Shown here in pieces: positions 1-7,865 of a DNA stretch of 64,000 nucleotides. Source of the DNA: an uncultured Eubacteriales bacterium (GTDB lineage Bacteria; Bacillota; Clostridia; Oscillospirales; Acutalibacteraceae); NCBI GenBank assembly GCA_900540085.1, contig UQEU01000004.1:62001-126000 (forward strand). The letters run 5' to 3'. A program made the position numbers and the translations under genes. Positions within the stretch are counted from its first letter, which is position 1, and each line of letters opens with the position of its first letter. The notes beneath the pieces are model-generated. The model was given only the letters and a program-made list of their open reading frames with translations. It was not told the DNA's origin and made no database searches.

Positions 1-420
1 TGCCGTAAGGAGTTCTTGGTTTTTACTTTGGAATTCTTTATACATTTGGCTTCTTTCTGCCTCACGAATTCCTTGTCTGATAACATGCTTTGCTGTTTGA
101 GCAACAACTCTTCCGAGATTTTTTGTTTTAATCGGAATATCTATTGTTCCGCCGATTTTAGCACTTTTTTTGATTTGTTGTGCCTGTTCCAAAGTCAAAT
201 CTGTATCTTCGTCTTCAACTTCCTCCACAACATTTTTTGTAGCATAAACTTTAATTTTTTGTTTGTCGGGGTCAATATCGCAATGAACGATGTCTTTTCC
301 GCCGAAATCGTGTTTTGCGGCAACTATAATTGCAGTTGAAATCTTTTCAAAAAGATAGTCTGCCGGTATTCCTTTTTCCTGTTCAAGCATATGAACTGCC
401 TCAAAAAATTCTTTGCTCAT
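1..420 (-). CDS. nusA: Transcription termination/antitermination factor NusA, N-terminal part (gene runs off the window start)
   Basis: About 140 residues from the start codon are visible; the rest lies before base 1. NusA binds RNA polymerase and nascent RNA to control pausing, termination and antitermination. The visible part is the N-terminal polymerase-binding domain, beginning MSKEFFEAVHMLEQEKGI and continuing with the acidic stretch and the RQGIREAER helix typical of firmicute NusA. The ATG at 420 follows a strong GGAGG. It lies 21 bases after rimP, the standard rimP-nusA order, so both should share the rimP promoter. The identification rests on the N-terminal domain and synteny. Confidence 0.9.
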   Translation of the reverse strand, partial: MSKEFFEAVHMLEQEKGIPADYLFEKISTAIIVAAKHDFGGKDIVHCDIDPDKQKIKVYATKNVVEEVEDEDTDLTLEQAQQIKKSAKIGGTIDIPIKTKNLGRVVAQTAKHVIRQGIREAERSQMYKEFQSKNQELLTA

Positions 421-441
421 TTTTTCAGTTTTCCTCCGTAA

Positions 442-930
442 TTAAATTTCCTGTTTGAAATCATTTATATCGAAATCGTCAAGTTTGATAAAAGACGAGT
501 CTTTTTTATTTACTTTAATTTCTTTGCCGTCCTGTAAAACAAGTGTAATTTCTCCGTTTTGATAGTCTGTCATTTTACCTGTAAAATCACGAACATTGTC
601 AATAGGGCGAATTGTTCTCAAAATTATCGAACTGCCTACGAACTTTTCAAAATGTTCGTCTTTAACAAGTTCACGCTCAATACCCGGCGATGAAACCTCT
701 AACATATAACTTTGCTTAATAGGGTCTGCTTCATCGAGCGGTTTTGTAACGGCACGGGTAAGATTGACGCAATCATCAACTGAAACTCCTCCGTCTTTGT
801 CGATAAAAACACGCAGATACCATTGTGAGCCTTCTTTGACAAAACGCACATCCCAAATATCTAAACCGAGTTCGTCTGCAAACGGTTTGATTATATCGGC
901 AATGCGTTCAACTGTATTTTTACCTGCCAT
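442..930 (-). CDS. rimP: Ribosome maturation factor RimP
   Basis: 162 residues, the usual RimP length. RimP assists 30S subunit maturation in the cytoplasm. The N-terminal domain contains LGLDIWDVRFVKEG and LRVFIDKDGGVSVDDC, followed by LEVSSPGIER, the signature of the family (formerly DUF150/YhbC). The C-terminal SH3-like part is shorter and less conserved. The ATG follows AAGGGAG. It is first in the rimP-nusA operon; a promoter and a leader hairpin lie just upstream. Confidence 0.95.
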   Translation of the reverse strand: MAGKNTVERIADIIKPFADELGLDIWDVRFVKEGSQWYLRVFIDKDGGVSVDDCVNLTRAVTKPLDEADPIKQSYMLEVSSPGIERELVKDEHFEKFVGSSIILRTIRPIDNVRDFTGKMTDYQNGEITLVLQDGKEIKVNKKDSSFIKLDDFDINDFKQEI

Positions 931-957
931 AAGCCAAAAACTCCCTTATAATAATTT

Positions 958-983
958 GAGAGCGAACCTTTCGGCTCACTCTC
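958..983 (-). promoter_or_regulatory. Leader hairpin of the rimP-nusA operon (GAAA tetraloop)
   Basis: On the minus strand GAGAGTGAGCC pairs with GGTTCGCTCTC around a GAAA loop: 11 continuous pairs counting two G-U pairs. It lies between the promoter and the rimP start. No U-run follows at once, so it is a structured leader rather than a simple terminator. It could be a binding site for a ribosomal or Nus protein or an mRNA-stabilising 5' hairpin; this role is inferred. Confidence 0.6.
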
Positions 984-1011
984 ACCTTGAGAATATAGAA
1001 TTACTATCTAT

Positions 1012-1039
1012 ATAATATCACGATTTATTCAAATGTCAA
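1012..1039 (-). promoter_or_regulatory. Sigma-A promoter of rimP-nusA
   Basis: -35 TTGACA at 1039-1034, a 16-base spacer, and -10 TATTAT at 1017-1012 on the minus strand. It lies about 80 bases upstream of the rimP start and just before the leader hairpin. Confidence 0.7.
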
Positions 1040-1142
1040 GACTTTCAGGTCTTATATTTAAAATAAATATATAAATTATAATTATTTACATATCACAAAA
1101 CACAACAAACAAAAAATATTGATATTTATTTATGTTTATTCA

Positions 1143-1171
1143 TTGACAACTTTAGTCTAATGCGTTAGAAC
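1143..1171 (+). promoter_or_regulatory. Promoter and candidate operator of the blaI-like gene
   Basis: -35 TTGACA at 1143-1148, 17 bases, and weak -10 TAGAAC at 1166-1171. The inverted repeat TCTAA-TGCG-TTAGA at 1156-1169 overlaps spacer and -10. BlaI/MecI repressors bind such dyads over their own promoters, so autorepression is likely. The dyad differs from the classical TACA-TGTA core. Confidence 0.55.
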
Positions 1172-1206
1172 AGCAAAAAACATACACTCGCTTTAGGATG
1201 ATTACT

Positions 1207-1575
1207 ATGGAAAGCACAAATAAAACTCCAAAAATTTTTGAAAGTGAATACAGATTTTGCTTAATTTTATGGGAAAATGAACCTATAAAAAGTTCCGAAC
1301 TTGCAAAATTGTGCAAAGAGAAACTCGGATGGTCAAGAACAACAACATACACCTTAATAAAGAGATTATCCGAAAGAAATGTTGTGAAAAATGAAAATAC
1401 AATTATCACATCTATCGTAAGCAAAGAAGAAGCACAAAATTCAAAAATTGACGAGTTAGTTGAAAAAAATTTTAACGGCTCAATACCCGAATTTATATCT
1501 GCATTTACAAAACACCAAGTTCTTACAAAAAAAGATAAAGAAGAAATTTTGAAAATGATTGAAGATAACAGGTGA
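1207..1575 (+). CDS. BlaI/MecI/CopY-family transcriptional repressor
   Basis: 122 residues, normal for BlaI. The N-terminal winged helix is clear (SEYRFCLILWENEPIKSSEL, then WSRTTTYTLIKRLSER as recognition helix and wing). The C-terminal dimerisation helices end in KKDKEEILKMIE. BlaI proteins repress an antibiotic-stress regulon and are cleaved after a BlaR1-type sensor is activated. The ATG at 1207 was chosen because AGGATG precedes it at good spacing; an ATG at 1198 is an alternative. It is coupled to the downstream M56 gene. No beta-lactamase gene is adjacent, so the target is unknown. Confidence 0.85.
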   Translation: MESTNKTPKIFESEYRFCLILWENEPIKSSELAKLCKEKLGWSRTTTYTLIKRLSERNVVKNENTIITSIVSKEEAQNSKIDELVEKNFNGSIPEFISAFTKHQVLTKKDKEEILKMIEDNR

Positions 1576-1579
1576 TTTT

Positions 1580-2585
1580 ATGAAATTTTTAATTGTAGAT
1601 TTTTTCAATCTGAGCATAGTGGCTTGTTGGATGATAATCATAGTTTTAATTCTGAGATTGTTTCTGAAAAGAACACCGAAAGTATTTAACTGTATTTTAT
1701 GGTGTATGGTTTGGCTGAGAATGATAATCCCCGTTTCTGTTACAAGCCACCTAAGTATGATACCGAGTATTGAATTGTTAAATAAAAAATATCTCTATGA
1801 ACACATTTTTAGAATCAATACAGGAATTTATTTTTTTGACTATGGAATAAACGAAGCACTTGCCGACACATACTTTGAAGGAATAAGCGTTCCTATGGGT
1901 GCTTTGTCAACATTTTTCAAAATATTCACTATTGTTTGGATAGTAGAAACGGCAGTATTTTTCGTATTATCGGCAGTTAATTATATCAAATTACGAAAAA
2001 CACTTTCCACCTCTGTCATTTTAAAAGAAAATGTGTGGCAAAGGACCAAATAAGCACGCCGTTTGTTTTAGGTTTTTTGAAACCGAAAATCTATATTCCT
2101 TTTAATGTTGACCAAGATGAACTCGATTATATCATTTCACACGAAAAATCACATATTAAACATTTTGACAACCTTACGAAAACAGTTGCATATATTATAT
2201 TGATAATCAATTGGTACAACCCTTTAATGTGGGTGGCTTGCAAGCAATTTTCAAATGATTTGGAACTATATTGTGATGAAACAGTTGTGAAAAATATGAA
2301 AAAAGAAGAAAGAAACAAATATATAAAAACATTGCTGAACAACACAGTTGTTACAAATGATGTTTTTGTTGAAACACTTTTTTTCGGCGAATTAGATATA
2401 AAAAAAGAGCGAAAAATATATTGAAATATAAAAAAGCAAATGTATTTTCCGTTTTAATTATGATAGTTATTTTTATTGCCGTTGCCTTTGGATTTTTCAC
2501 TAATCCCGTACCCGAGCCAAAGCAAAGTTATCTTGATAATTTTGCAGTATTATACTATCTTATACTCAGTCTATTTAATTTTTAA
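1580..2585 (+). pseudogene. BlaR1/MecR1-like M56 sensor metalloprotease, broken by two frameshifts
   Basis: Reading frames join into one protein of about 335 residues. The N-terminal piece (1580-2053) has several membrane helices (ACWMIIIVLILRLFL; LWCMVWLRMIIPVSV). The second piece begins DQISTPFVLGFLKPKIYIP and carries the zinc motif HEKSH in the M56 domain. The third piece (to 2585) has a last membrane helix (FSVLIMIVIFIAVAFGFF) and a short tail. The frames are reconnected by adding one A near 2040-2043 and one A near 2411-2415, both in A-runs. There is no room for a penicillin-binding sensor domain, so the protein is also short. These may be real mutations or homopolymer sequencing errors. 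Confidence 0.75.
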
Positions 2586-2621
2586 AATTCAGAATATTAC
2601 ATTGATTGTAAAAACACAAAA

Positions 2622-2644
2622 GCAGGGCGTCTTTGACGCCCTGC
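2622..2644. terminator. Bidirectional intrinsic terminator
   Basis: GCAGGGCGTC and GACGCCCTGC form a perfect 10-bp stem around TTT. It is flanked by an A-run on the left and a T-rich tract on the right. It lies between the convergent blaR1-like pseudogene and the DUF1015 gene and can serve both. Confidence 0.85.
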
Positions 2645-2658
2645 TTAATTTTATAATC

Positions 2659-3906
2659 TTATGACAAATGATGGATGAAAAGTCCTGACAGAAGTTTCGG
2701 CTCAAACCAAGTTGATTTTGGAGGCATAATCATACCTGCGTCGGCAATTGCAATTAAATCGTCAACTGTTGTCGGGAACATTGAGAAAGCCACCGTCATA
2801 TCTGTTGCGACACGGCGTTCAAGTTCGCCTATTCCTCTGATACCGCCGACAAAATCTATTCTTTTATCTGTTCTGGGGTCGCCTATCGCCAAAATCGGAG
2901 CAAGCAAATTATCATACAAAATGCTTACATCAAGTCTTGCGACAGGGTCTGTTTCATCTACAAACTCGCTCTTTGCCTCGAGTTCATACCATTTTTTATT
3001 TAGATACATACCGAAAGTATGGCGTTTGAAAGGTTTACAACTTTTAAAAGGTCCGCCTGTTCTTTCCGTTACGGTAAATTTTTCTTTTACCTTTTCAATA
3101 AACTCTTCTTCTGTATATCCGTTGAGGTCTTTTACGACTCTGTTATAATCCATAATCTCGAGTTCATTGTCGGGAAATGCAACGCAAAGGAAAAAGTTAA
3201 ACTCTTCCTCGCCCGTATAGTTGCCGTTTTCTCTTCTTTTTAATCCGACTTTAACGGCAGATGCACAACGATGATGACCGTCAGCGATATACAAACTGTC
3301 TATTGATGCAAAACACTCTTTGATTTTTGCAATGACTTCATCGTCATCAATAACCCATACAGTATTTTTAACTTCGTCTTGCTCAAAATCATAGACAGGA
3401 TGATTTTCGGACATCCAAGTAGAAGTTATCATATCTAAAAGCAGATTTTTTCTGTAAGTGAGAAAAATCGGTCCTGTATTTGCATTGCAGGTATCGACAT
3501 GTCTGATACGGTCCTTTTCCTTTTCTTCTCTTGTAAACTCGTGCTTTTTAATATTTCCGTTTATATAATCATCTATTGACGCACAGCCGACAATACCTGT
3601 TTGACTGCGTGAGCCTACAGTTTGTTTATAAATATAAAGGCACGGTTTTTTATCTTGAATTAAGTCGCCGTTTTGTTCCAAATTCAAAAGATTTTGACGA
3701 GCTTTTTCGTAAACTTCTTCAGAATAAATATCCGTTCCTTCGGGCAAATCCACTTCTGCTCTGTCAACATGGAGAAAAGACAACGGATTTCCCTCAACCA
3801 TTTCTCTTGCTTCTGCACTGCTCATAACATCATAAGGAAGTGCAGGAATTTTACTTTGATTTTCTTCAGAAGGACGAAAAGCCCTAAACGGTCTTAAAAC
3901 AGCCAT
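2659..3906 (-). CDS. DUF1015-family protein (ParB-like fold, possible serine kinase relative)
   Basis: 415 residues, full length for DUF1015. It begins with the family signature AVLRPFRAFRP and IPALPYDVMSS. The central SLYIADGHHRCASAV is the conserved DGHHR motif that resembles the ParB/SerK active site, and RVVKDLNG and KRIDFVGG follow. Some ParB-fold relatives are free-serine kinases; that function is inference here. The ATG follows AGAGGT. It starts five bases after the coaX stop, so it is the last gene of a pantothenate operon. No catalytic activity can be assigned from sequence alone. Confidence 0.8.
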   Translation of the reverse strand: MAVLRPFRAFRPSEENQSKIPALPYDVMSSAEAREMVEGNPLSFLHVDRAEVDLPEGTDIYSEEVYEKARQNLLNLEQNGDLIQDKKPCLYIYKQTVGSRSQTGIVGCASIDDYINGNIKKHEFTREEKEKDRIRHVDTCNANTGPIFLTYRKNLLLDMITSTWMSENHPVYDFEQDEVKNTVWVIDDDEVIAKIKECFASIDSLYIADGHHRCASAVKVGLKRRENGNYTGEEEFNFFLCVAFPDNELEIMDYNRVVKDLNGYTEEEFIEKVKEKFTVTERTGGPFKSCKPFKRHTFGMYLNKKWYELEAKSEFVDETDPVARLDVSILYDNLLAPILAIGDPRTDKRIDFVGGIRGIGELERRVATDMTVAFSMFPTTVDDLIAIADAGMIMPPKSTWFEPKLLSGLFIHHLS

Positions 3907-3911
3907 AATTT

Positions 3912-4682
3912 TTACCTCTGCTTATTTTTGTAGTAGATTATTCTCAGACCATCTAAAAGAAGGTCATTGTCAACTATCGGGTTACACTCGCAGTGTTTTG
4001 CTATTGCCTCGCCGAAACCGCCCGTCAATATTACCGTTGCTTTTTCGCCGAGTTCATCTTCAAACCTTTTTACAAGTCCGTCTATCATAGCCGAAGTACC
4101 GTAAACGGCACCCGTACGCATACAATCAACAGTATTTGTACCTATTGCTTTAGGCGGTGCAGTAAGGTTGATTTGAGGAAGTTGTGCAGTTTTGTTTGAA
4201 AGTGCATTGTATGCAGTTTTAATTCCGCACAAAATCGCTCCGCCTCTGTAAGTAGCAGTTTTATCTATAACAGAAACAGTGATGGCAGTACCTAAATCGC
4301 ACACGATTTGAGGAAGCGGATACTTTGCAATACTTCCCGCCGTACCTACTACCATATCTGCACCCAATTCTCCGGGATTGTCAATTTTTATATTAAATCC
4401 GGTTTTTATACCGGGACCTACTGTCATAGGTTTTTTTCCGCAAATAATATATACTGCCTCTGACATAGTATCAATAAGGGCAGGCACAACGGAAGATATG
4501 ATTGCTCCGTCAAATTTATCTGCATCAATATTTTTTATGGAAAACAATGAGTTTAATTTTATTGCATATTCTTCAACTGTTTCCGAAATATTTGTTGAAA
4601 GTCTTGCTTTAAAAACTAATTTTTCCCCGTCAAAACAACCGAGTACAATATTTGTATTTCCTACATCTATAACTAAAATCAT
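3912..4682 (-). CDS. coaX: Type III pantothenate kinase CoaX
   Basis: 256 residues. CoaX phosphorylates pantothenate, the first step of coenzyme A synthesis, in the cytoplasm. The N-terminal phosphate motif MILVIDVGNTNIVLG and the later GPGIKTGFNIKIDNP, CDLGTAITVSVI, YRGGAILCG and VILTGGFGE are the acetate/sugar kinase-fold motifs of CoaX. The ATG at 4682 overlaps the upstream stop as TGATG, so it is translationally coupled to the ECF gene; a TTG one codon upstream is less likely. Pairing with the transporter indicates salvage of external pantothenate. Confidence 0.95.
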   Translation of the reverse strand: MILVIDVGNTNIVLGCFDGEKLVFKARLSTNISETVEEYAIKLNSLFSIKNIDADKFDGAIISSVVPALIDTMSEAVYIICGKKPMTVGPGIKTGFNIKIDNPGELGADMVVGTAGSIAKYPLPQIVCDLGTAITVSVIDKTATYRGGAILCGIKTAYNALSNKTAQLPQINLTAPPKAIGTNTVDCMRTGAVYGTSAMIDGLVKRFEDELGEKATVILTGGFGEAIAKHCECNPIVDNDLLLDGLRIIYYKNKQR

Positions 4683-5290
4683 CAATAATCTTCCTTATTA
4701 ATTTTCGTTTTTGAAAGTGCTTTAGAAACAGCGCCTGCCAAAATACAACAAGCAGGCATCTCAAGTGCACCGTTTAAACCTACAAATGCAACTATAAAAG
4801 CACCTACGCCCAAACCTTGCGTGTTCATTGACTGAATAAAATCTGTTTGCCAGAAGCAAAGCATAAGCGTTGACATAAAAAACAAAGTGTTAAAAAATGC
4901 CGTCAAAAGACCTGTAACAAAGTAACTCACTGTTTTTGTTTTGTCTATTTTCATCATACCTTTGAAAACAAGTCCCGAAAGCCAACCGACAAGCAAGCGA
5001 GTCGGCACGCACACAAGAAATGTCAAAAACGGATTGATACCGAGCAATGCAGCACCGAATGCACTCATTCCGAAAACGCACTGCAAAAATGAAGTTATAC
5101 CGAATACAAGTCCTAAAACGGCTCCTGCTGTCGGTCCCATAACCATTGCTCCGATTGCCACCGGTACTGTGATGAGGCTGATTTCAAGCCCTGCGGTCTT
5201 GATATAGCCAAGTCCCGTAAATGCCATAACGATAATAATGGCAATGAGAATACCTAATTGAGTCATTCTCAAAATCTTTTTGTTTTTCAT
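4682..5290 (-). CDS. ECF transporter S component, probably for pantothenate (PanT-like)
   Basis: 202 residues and about six membrane helices, typical of energy-coupling-factor S components. The N-terminal TQLGILIAIIIVMAF and the stretch PVAIGAMVMGPTAGAVLGLVFGITSFLQ match the family. The shared EcfA/EcfT module is not in the window. Substrate is inferred from the overlapping coaX. ATG at 5290 has AAAGGA upstream; an upstream in-frame TTG is less likely. A promoter with TTTACT and TATAAT lies at 5362-5390. Confidence 0.8.
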   Translation of the reverse strand: MKNKKILRMTQLGILIAIIIVMAFTGLGYIKTAGLEISLITVPVAIGAMVMGPTAGAVLGLVFGITSFLQCVFGMSAFGAALLGINPFLTFLVCVPTRLLVGWLSGLVFKGMMKIDKTKTVSYFVTGLLTAFFNTLFFMSTLMLCFWQTDFIQSMNTQGLGVGAFIVAFVGLNGALEMPACCILAGAVSKALSKTKINKEDY

Positions 5291-5361
5291 ATTCAATTTT
5301 CCTTTCTGCTGCTGTTCCTTAATGTCAAAACCGAATTTGACGACGGATACAACGCAATATA

Positions 5362-5390
5362 ATTATACAATGTATATTCAAAAAAGTAAA
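5362..5390 (-). promoter_or_regulatory. Sigma-A promoter of the panT-coaX-DUF1015 operon
   Basis: On the minus strand -35 TTTACT (5390-5385), a 17-base spacer and a perfect -10 TATAAT (5367-5362). It leaves an untranslated leader of about 65 bases, in which I see no known riboswitch. Confidence 0.7.
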
Positions 5391-5438
5391 GAAAAATGTC
5401 CGTACAAAGCCAAATTTGACCTGTACGAACACTAAAAA

Positions 5439-6008
5439 CTAAAAATTTATTACGCCCAAATGTTCAAGCAAAATTTTAAGCCCGATTAAAATAAGTATCA
5501 GACCGCCTGCAAACTCTGCCTTTGATTTATACTTAACGCCGAAAACATTGCCTATTTTAACGCCTGCAACTGACAATATGAATGTAACGATGCCGACAGT
5601 TGCAACGGCGAAATATATATTTATATCGGGAATTATTCCGAAAGTGATACCGACTGCAAGTGCGTCTATACTTGTTGCTACCGCAAGCAAAAACATTGTT
5701 TTAAAGGCAAGAGAATCGTCTGTCTTTTCTTCGTTTTTTGAAAGTGCCTCTTTAATCATATTTGCACCGATTAAAGCGAGAAGAGCAAATGCAACCCAAT
5801 GGTCAACATTTTCTATATACTTTTTAAAGTTTTTTCCGAGAAAATAGCCCAAAAGAGGCATCAGTCCCTGAAAGCCTCCAAACCAAAGACCGACAATACA
5901 ACACTTTTTAAAATCTATCTTTTTCAGTGCAAGACCTTTACATATTGAAACGGCAAAAGCATCCATAGCCAAACCGAGCGCTATCAATATAAGTTCTGTA
6001 AAATTCAT
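5439..6008 (-). CDS. mntP: Manganese efflux pump MntP
   Basis: 189 residues, six predicted membrane helices. MntP exports Mn2+ and protects against manganese excess. Family signatures with conserved membrane acidic residues are present: LGLAMDAFAVSICKGL near the N terminus and ATSIDALAVGITFG in the second half. A low-complexity charged loop (KNEEKTDDS) separates the halves. AAGGTG precedes the ATG. It sits just after the gtrA terminator and may be expressed by read-through or a promoter I cannot place; no yybP-ykoY Mn riboswitch fits in the gap. Confidence 0.92.
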   Translation of the reverse strand: MNFTELILIALGLAMDAFAVSICKGLALKKIDFKKCCIVGLWFGGFQGLMPLLGYFLGKNFKKYIENVDHWVAFALLALIGANMIKEALSKNEEKTDDSLAFKTMFLLAVATSIDALAVGITFGIIPDINIYFAVATVGIVTFILSVAGVKIGNVFGVKYKSKAEFAGGLILILIGLKILLEHLGVINF

Positions 6009-6034
6009 TATATCACCTTGATTAAAGACAAACT

Positions 6035-6063
6035 AACTGCCGATATGAAGCATATCGGCAGTT
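6035..6063 (-). terminator. Intrinsic terminator after the gtrA gene
   Basis: AACTGCCGATATG and CATATCGGCAGTT form a 13-bp perfect stem with a 3-base loop. It lies between the gtrA stop and the mntP start. T-tracts are weak on either side, so partial read-through into mntP is possible. Confidence 0.7.
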
Positions 6064-6112
6064 TATTAAAGTGTTTATAATATTATCACAAAATCACAAT
6101 AATAACAATAAT

Positions 6113-6694
6113 TTATTTTGCTTGTTTTTCTTTTTCGGCTTCTTGTTCTGCAATTTCAGCTGCTTTTTCTGCTTCTATTGTAGATTTTTTCTTTCTGTGA
6201 ATTATAAATCTGTTACAAGGATATGTCCAAAGCCCCGGAACAGCCATACCTATCAATTTAGAAACTATCGTTCCCAAAACATTTAAGTCTTTTTGTGCAA
6301 AAAACTCTGTTACCGTACCTTCGCAAAACGGTCCTATAACAAAAGAGTTAATCGCTATTGTAAACACTACCATTATAACATACAAGAATGTGCTTAATGC
6401 AACATTTGCATCTGCCTTAAACGATACTTTTCTGTTCAAAACAAAAGCAATTCCATAGCCGATTGTTGTTGAAATCAAATACGAATAAAAAGTACACTTA
6501 TCATTTCCGAATGTTGCAAAAATTCCGGTAACAGGGTCTCCTGCCAAACTTTTAAACACGAGATTTATAAGCAACACATGAACAATAAGTTCTACTATAT
6601 TTGACAATCCGCCTGAAACACACCACATTACAAATTTATAAAGTTCCTTATGCTTTTTTTCAAAATTACTTAAAAAATTGCTTTTCTCTGCCAT
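6113..6694 (-). CDS. GtrA-family membrane protein
   Basis: 193 residues with four membrane helices, as in GtrA (PF04138). The family acts with polyprenyl-phosphate-linked sugars in cell envelope glycosylation, probably in flipping or scaffolding the lipid carrier. Motifs: KFVMWCVSGGLSNIVELIVHVLL, GYGIAFVLNRKVSF, and the C-terminal PCNRFIIHRKK. A lysine- and glutamate-rich tail follows. CGGAGG precedes the ATG. It is last in the uppP, phosphoesterase, gtrA group, consistent with an envelope-lipid role. Confidence 0.85.
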   Translation of the reverse strand: MAEKSNFLSNFEKKHKELYKFVMWCVSGGLSNIVELIVHVLLINLVFKSLAGDPVTGIFATFGNDKCTFYSYLISTTIGYGIAFVLNRKVSFKADANVALSTFLYVIMVVFTIAINSFVIGPFCEGTVTEFFAQKDLNVLGTIVSKLIGMAVPGLWTYPCNRFIIHRKKKSTIEAEKAAEIAEQEAEKEKQAK

Positions 6695-6709
6695 TTTTAC
6701 TTCCTCCGT

Positions 6710-7831
6710 TTAAAACAGGTTTATCAAAAGAACAATTATTAAAACTATAACGGCAACAATGCCTAAAAGATGCAAAATCATAGGAATTGCGGCATCAACC
6801 GTTTCCGGAAATTGTCTTTGTATCCAGTCCGTTATGGGTTTGCTCACCTTTTCTCCGACCAAATCTTTGAAAATTACTGTTCTTGTTTCATACTTTCGTG
6901 GGTTGTTTTCGTCAATTTCAAAAATTCTTACGCCTCTGTAAACGCCGTTGCCGTAAACATTAAAACCACTTGATTGAGTGAAGCCGAGATCCATACCCTT
7001 ATAATTTCCGACAAAACTGTTTTTATGGTCGTGACCTACATACACTCCGAGAACATCGCCCTTTTCATTGAGAATATCGAACTCGCCCGTATTAATATCG
7101 GGGATAGACGGAGCCTCAACAAAAAAATCGCCTTTACGACAAATATCGCCCAAAACATACCATTCATTTTTATGAGTTCTGAATGTTCTGACTGAACCTT
7201 TTGTTCCTCTTTTAACTCTTTTTAAAACATTGTAGTACTCCTGCAAAGGTATATGCTGAAATACGAGTGAAGGAACATAATCGCCGTTTTCTTCTTTCAA
7301 ACTGTCTCTTTTGTTTTTATACCAATTTAATATTTTCTCGTCAACAGGTTCGTATCCGCCGCCTTTTTTGTCTGTTCCCGAATCTATTAAATATACGGCA
7401 AAAACCGTTTTGTCTGAATCGGAAGCCTTTATTTCTATGCAGCTTGTTCCGCCGCCGTCAACTCCTTCTGCCTGTTCGCCTACACAACCGTTTAACTTTT
7501 TATAAATATCGTTGAACTGGTCTGCATTTGATATTCCAACCTGCCTGTCGTGGTTGCCGAATGTTACACAAAAAGGAATGTTTCTCTTTGTAACAGGTTC
7601 CAACAGAGTTTCAATGGTTTTTGCAACAGCATTTTCAAGTTCTTTGCCCTTACCCTTATATGTAACACCGTAGCCTTTAATTTGGTCTCCCGTATATACA
7701 ACTAAATCGGGCTTTTCTTTTTCTACTGCCGAATCTATAAGTGCAATGGTATCGGGAGAAACCGACGGAATTTCCTGCATATCGGTAATCTGCATTATTT
7801 TAAACTTTTTGCCTTTTTTAAACTTTAACAT
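6710..7831 (-). CDS. Membrane-anchored calcineurin-like metallophosphoesterase
   Basis: 373 residues. Metal-binding blocks of the calcineurin fold are clear: KIMQITDMQE, VVYTGDQIKG, TFGNHDRQ, LVFQHIPL and GVYVGHDHKNSF. A C-terminal hydrophobic segment (about residues 348-371) would anchor the catalytic domain to the membrane, and no signal peptide is seen. The ATG at 7831 has AAGGGGAAG upstream, whereas the longer reading frame has no ribosome site. It lies between uppP and gtrA, so a lipid-linked or envelope phosphate ester substrate is possible; the substrate is not known. Confidence 0.8.
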   Translation of the reverse strand: MLKFKKGKKFKIMQITDMQEIPSVSPDTIALIDSAVEKEKPDLVVYTGDQIKGYGVTYKGKGKELENAVAKTIETLLEPVTKRNIPFCVTFGNHDRQVGISNADQFNDIYKKLNGCVGEQAEGVDGGGTSCIEIKASDSDKTVFAVYLIDSGTDKKGGGYEPVDEKILNWYKNKRDSLKEENGDYVPSLVFQHIPLQEYYNVLKRVKRGTKGSVRTFRTHKNEWYVLGDICRKGDFFVEAPSIPDINTGEFDILNEKGDVLGVYVGHDHKNSFVGNYKGMDLGFTQSSGFNVYGNGVYRGVRIFEIDENNPRKYETRTVIFKDLVGEKVSKPITDWIQRQFPETVDAAIPMILHLLGIVAVIVLIIVLLINLF

Positions 7832-7865
7832 ATTAACTTCCCCTTTATTAAACATCAATTATATA

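Noticed and set aside
2034..2060. Possible programmed frameshift linking the two halves of the BlaR1-like gene
   Set aside because: Short A-run without a slippery heptamer and stimulatory structure; a second break occurs later, so loss or error is more likely.
6009..6112. Manganese (yybP-ykoY) riboswitch before mntP
   Set aside because: The gap is about 100 bases and mostly occupied by the gtrA terminator; no room for the conserved three-way junction.
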